Below, one piece after another: positions 61,174 through 64,000 of a stretch of DNA of 64,000 bases (positions are counted from its first letter, which is position 1; each line of letters opens with the position of its first letter). The position numbers and the translations under genes are program-made. This stretch comes from Sulfitobacter sp. DFL-14. Its GTDB lineage: Bacteria > Pseudomonadota > Alphaproteobacteria > Rhodobacterales > Rhodobacteraceae. Below the pieces are notes generated by a model, which worked only from the letters and a program-made list of their open reading frames with translations, had not been told where the DNA came from and did not search any database. Location of the stretch: the NCBI RefSeq assembly GCF_003335585.1, contig NZ_QBFD01000046.1:211345-275344 (forward strand). Direction: 5' to 3'.

Positions 61174-64000
61174 TCAGCCCGCTTCGGCGGCGTCCAGTTC
61201 CTGACGCAGGCGTTTTTCGGATTCCGCCTTGGGCACAGAGAACCGGGCCAGCAGCAGATAGGCGACCGGCGTGAGGTAAAGCGTGGAGAGGGTGGCCAGC
61301 CCCAATCCGCCAACGATCACCCAGCCCAGTGCCTCGCGCGCCTCGGCCCCGGCCCCGGCAGACAGGATCAGGGGCACGCCCCCCAACACGGTGGAGGTCA
61401 TTGTCATCATCACCGGGCGCAGCCGGATGGTGGAGGCGTCGAGGATCGCGGCATGCACATCCTGCCCCTTGTCGCGCAGCTGGTTGGCGAATTCGACAAT
61501 GAGAATCCCGTTCTTGGCCATGATCCCGATCAGCATGACCAGACCGATCTGGCTGTAGACATTCAGGCTTTGCCCCGTCAGCAGCAGGGCAAAGACCGCG
61601 CAGGCCAGTCCCAGCGGCACGGTGGCCATCACCACCACCGCCGAGATGAAGCTTTCGAACTGGGCCGACAGCACCAGGAACACCACGAGGATAGCAAAGC
61701 CGAAGGTGATGAACAGGCCACCATTGGTCTGGTCCAATGTTGCGGCCTCGGCCAGTGGCACGATGCGGTTCTGTTCGGCCAGGATTTCATCGCCGATGCG
61801 GTCGACCTCGGCCATGGCGTCGCCCAGTGACAGCTCGGGCGTGAGGCCTGCCGTCAGTTCGACAGAACGGTTCTGCCCCTCGCGGTCCAGTTCCGGGGCG
61901 ACGGCGCGTTCCTCGAAGGTGACAAAGCTGGACAGCGGGATCATCTGGCCGTTACCCGCCTGCATGAAGATGTTTTCCAGATCGCCCGAGTCGTTCACCG
62001 GGTCCGAGGTGGACAGCATCTGCACCCCGAAATTGGTATCTCCAATAAACACCGAGGCGACCTCGCGGCCGTCCAGCACCGCTTGCAGCGCCTGGCCCAG
62101 TCCGGTGATGTCGACCCCAAGGTCAGCGGCCAGTGTCCTGTCGATCTGCACGAAAAGCTGCGGCTGGGTGCGTTCGTATTCCAGCCGCACCTGGCCCATG
62201 GCGGGGTTCTGGCTGAGCCTGTCCACCATGGTCTGCGCGACTTCGGCCAGCTGGTCATAGTCGTTTCCCGTGATGGCAAAGGCCAGCCCGCGCCCGGCAC
62301 CGCGAATGCCCAGCGAATTGGGCTGGATGGCAAAGGCGCGGACGCCGATGATGTCCCGCAGCCCGGCGTTTAGGTCGTTCACGATGTCCTGCTGGCTGCG
62401 CGTCCGCTCGTCCCATTGGGACAATGTGAAGACCATGAAACCGCGGTTGGTGGCCCCAAAGCCGGTGATCGAAAAGACATTGGTCACTTCGCCCGCGTCC
62501 TGAAGGGGTGCCACCGCATCCTCGATTTCGCGCATCTTGCCTTGGGTATATTCCAGCGACACCCCCTGCGGAGCGGTGACGCTGAGCAGGGCCACGGCGC
62601 GGTCTTCGCGCGGGGTCAGCTCCTGCCGGATGCCGCCGGCCATCAGGGCCGCGGTGGCCGCAACAAAAACCGCGATCAGGACGATGACAAAGGGCATGGC
62701 CAGCGCGCCGCGCAGGGTTTTTTCATAAAGGGTGAACAGGCGGTTGCCGAGCCAGATCATCGGGCCCCGCGGGTTTTCCGGCGGCGCTGCGGTCAGCAGG
62801 CGGCTGGCCAGAACCGGACAGAGGCTGAGCGCCACGATGGAGGACAGCAGGACCGCCATTGCCAGGGTAAAGCCGAATTCACGGAACAGTCCGCCCGCCT
62901 GACCCGGCAGGAAGGACAGCGGGACAAAGACCGCGGCCAGTGTCGCGGTGGTGGTCACCACGGCAAAGAACACCTGCGCCGTGCCGTTGACCGCAGCGGC
63001 GCGCGGCCCCATGCCGAGGGTGCGTTGCCGCACGATGTTTTCCAGCACGACAATGGCGTCATCCACCACCATGCCGGTGGCCAGCACCAGCGCCAGCAGG
63101 GTCAGGATATTGACGGAGAAGCCCACCAGGTAGATCGCCGCAAGCGTGCCGATCAGGGAAACGGGCAGGGTCAGTGCCGGGATCAGCGTGGCGCGGAAAT
63201 CCCGCAGGAACAGAAAGATCACCGCGACCACGATGGCCACCGCAAAGCCCAGTGTCTTGAGCACCTCCTCGATGGAGCCGGAGATGAAGATCGCATCGTC
63301 GGAAGTCACAAAGATGTTCACGTCGTCGGGCAGCGTCCGGTTCAGTTCATCCACCACGGCGCGCACGTTCTCGGAGATTTCGAGCGTGTTCGACGTGGCT
63401 TGCCGGATGACGCCGATGCCCATGCCCTGTTGTCCGTTCGCGCGCAGGATCGTTTCGCCCGGTGCCGGGCCCAGCGAGACGCGGGCAATATCGCCCACCG
63501 TCACGTTTTCCCTGATTTCGAGCGCCTCGAAAGCCTGCGCGGTTGCCACGCTGGCCGTGGTGCGCACGTTGATCGACTGGCGGTCTCCCGACAGGTCACC
63601 GGCGGGGGTGTCATAGGCCACGTCGGACAGCCCGCGCTGCACATCGCCCAGGGTCAGGCCCCGGCTGGCCAGTTCCAGCAGGTCGATGTCGACCCGAAAG
63701 ATCTGTTCCCGGTCGCCGTAGATTTGCAGGTCGGCAACACCATCGACAGAGATCAGCCTGTCCTCGATCCGATCCTGAACGATCTGGGTCAGTTCCTGCG
63801 GTGACCGCCCGGTGGAGGTAACGGCGATCCGCATGACCGGCTGGGCGTTTGCGTCCGCCTTGACGATCTGCGGTTGTTCCGCCCCCTCGGGAAGCTGGTT
63901 CGCGATCCGGGCGACCGCATCGCGTACATCGGTCGCGGCCACATCGATATCAACCGAGTCGTTGAATTCGAGCGTCACGCGGCTGCGGCCAAAGCGGGAG
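61174..64000 (-). CDS. RND efflux transporter permease (HAE1/AcrB-like), partial
   Basis: At least 942 residues; the N-terminus lies beyond base 64000, where the frame (RFGRSRVTLEF) continues. The visible part starts in the porter domain (LEFNDSVDIDVAATDVRDAV). The helix-4 proton relay DD is in ATGMVVDDAIVVLEN, and the second half repeats the architecture (GLVMLIGIMAKNGILIVEF). It pumps drugs, solvents or lipids using the proton gradient, normally with a periplasmic adaptor, which would be expected upstream outside the window. Confidence 0.93.
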   Translation of the reverse strand, partial: SRFGRSRVTLEFNDSVDIDVAATDVRDAVARIANQLPEGAEQPQIVKADANAQPVMRIAVTSTGRSPQELTQIVQDRIEDRLISVDGVADLQIYGDREQIFRVDIDLLELASRGLTLGDVQRGLSDVAYDTPAGDLSGDRQSINVRTTASVATAQAFEALEIRENVTVGDIARVSLGPAPGETILRANGQQGMGIGVIRQATSNTLEISENVRAVVDELNRTLPDDVNIFVTSDDAIFISGSIEEVLKTLGFAVAIVVAVIFLFLRDFRATLIPALTLPVSLIGTLAAIYLVGFSVNILTLLALVLATGMVVDDAIVVLENIVRQRTLGMGPRAAAVNGTAQVFFAVVTTTATLAAVFVPLSFLPGQAGGLFREFGFTLAMAVLLSSIVALSLCPVLASRLLTAAPPENPRGPMIWLGNRLFTLYEKTLRGALAMPFVIVLIAVFVAATAALMAGGIRQELTPREDRAVALLSVTAPQGVSLEYTQGKMREIEDAVAPLQDAGEVTNVFSITGFGATNRGFMVFTLSQWDERTRSQQDIVNDLNAGLRDIIGVRAFAIQPNSLGIRGAGRGLAFAITGNDYDQLAEVAQTMVDRLSQNPAMGQVRLEYERTQPQLFVQIDRTLAADLGVDITGLGQALQAVLDGREVASVFIGDTNFGVQMLSTSDPVNDSGDLENIFMQAGNGQMIPLSSFVTFEERAVAPELDREGQNRSVELTAGLTPELSLGDAMAEVDRIGDEILAEQNRIVPLAEAATLDQTNGGLFITFGFAILVVFLVLSAQFESFISAVVVMATVPLGLACAVFALLLTGQSLNVYSQIGLVMLIGIMAKNGILIVEFANQLRDKGQDVHAAILDASTIRLRPVMMTMTSTVLGGVPLILSAGAGAEAREALGWVIVGGLGLATLSTLYLTPVAYLLLARFSVPKAESEKRLRQELDAAEAG

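Overview
The window is 64 kb of GC-rich, densely packed DNA. Gene families, codon use and operon style point to an alphaproteobacterium of the Rhodobacterales/Roseobacter type. Supporting signs are the beta-hydroxyaspartate cycle genes, several peptide ABC importers with fused ATPases, a TctCBA-type carrier, a nadA-nadB-nadC operon, and many ATGA start/stop overlaps. The species is not determined. No rRNA, tRNA, CRISPR or intact insertion sequence was seen.

Layout: (1) 1-4262, end of a sugar/polyol ABC importer operon with two ATPases and a DhaK-DhaL kinase. (2) 4388-18066, an amide/peptide-scavenging island: M20 deacylase, penicillin-acylase-family hydrolase, IclR regulator, M81 peptidase, Dpp-type importer with fused ATPase, and two more M20 hydrolases. 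(3) 18180-22627, two LysR regulators, a flavodoxin-fold oxidoreductase, and an aldolase-II/HAD pair. (4) 22680-35474, a C2/hydroxyacid island: GntR regulator, aminotransferase, TctCBA carrier, FAD/Fe-S hydroxyacid dehydrogenase, beta-hydroxyaspartate aldolase, malic enzyme and a GlcG-like protein. Here bhcC is intact but is flanked by a C-terminal stub of bhcB and an N-terminal stub of bhcD, so the canonical cycle is broken at this locus. (5) 35492-48827, a catabolic island with a GntR regulator: a peptide-type ABC importer plus SDR on the minus strand and, divergently, a tightly coupled six-gene operon (acetylpolyamine-type deacetylase, ThDP enzyme, M20 deacylase, hydroxylysine-kinase-like kinase, class-III PLP enzyme resembling phospho-lyases, cupin). 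This is the best candidate for an undescribed pathway. (6) 49197-51606, a serine hydrolase followed by gene debris (NIPSNAP, ABC ATPase, DAO-type oxidase fragments). (7) 51607-58059, an HPP-CBS membrane protein, panB-panC, and nadABC. (8) 58385-61065, DNA-repair dioxygenases (Oxygenase-NA family and AlkB) around remnants of ada and an SDR, then a RES/Xre toxin-antitoxin pair. (9) 61174-64000, an RND efflux permease running off the window.

Two themes recur. Transport operons are coupled to amide-bond hydrolases, suggesting life on N-acylated or peptidic small molecules. Several neighbourhoods have undergone recent deletion: at least seven short, recognisable gene stumps are still in place. Strong stem-loops follow all three substrate-binding-protein genes just before the next transporter gene.
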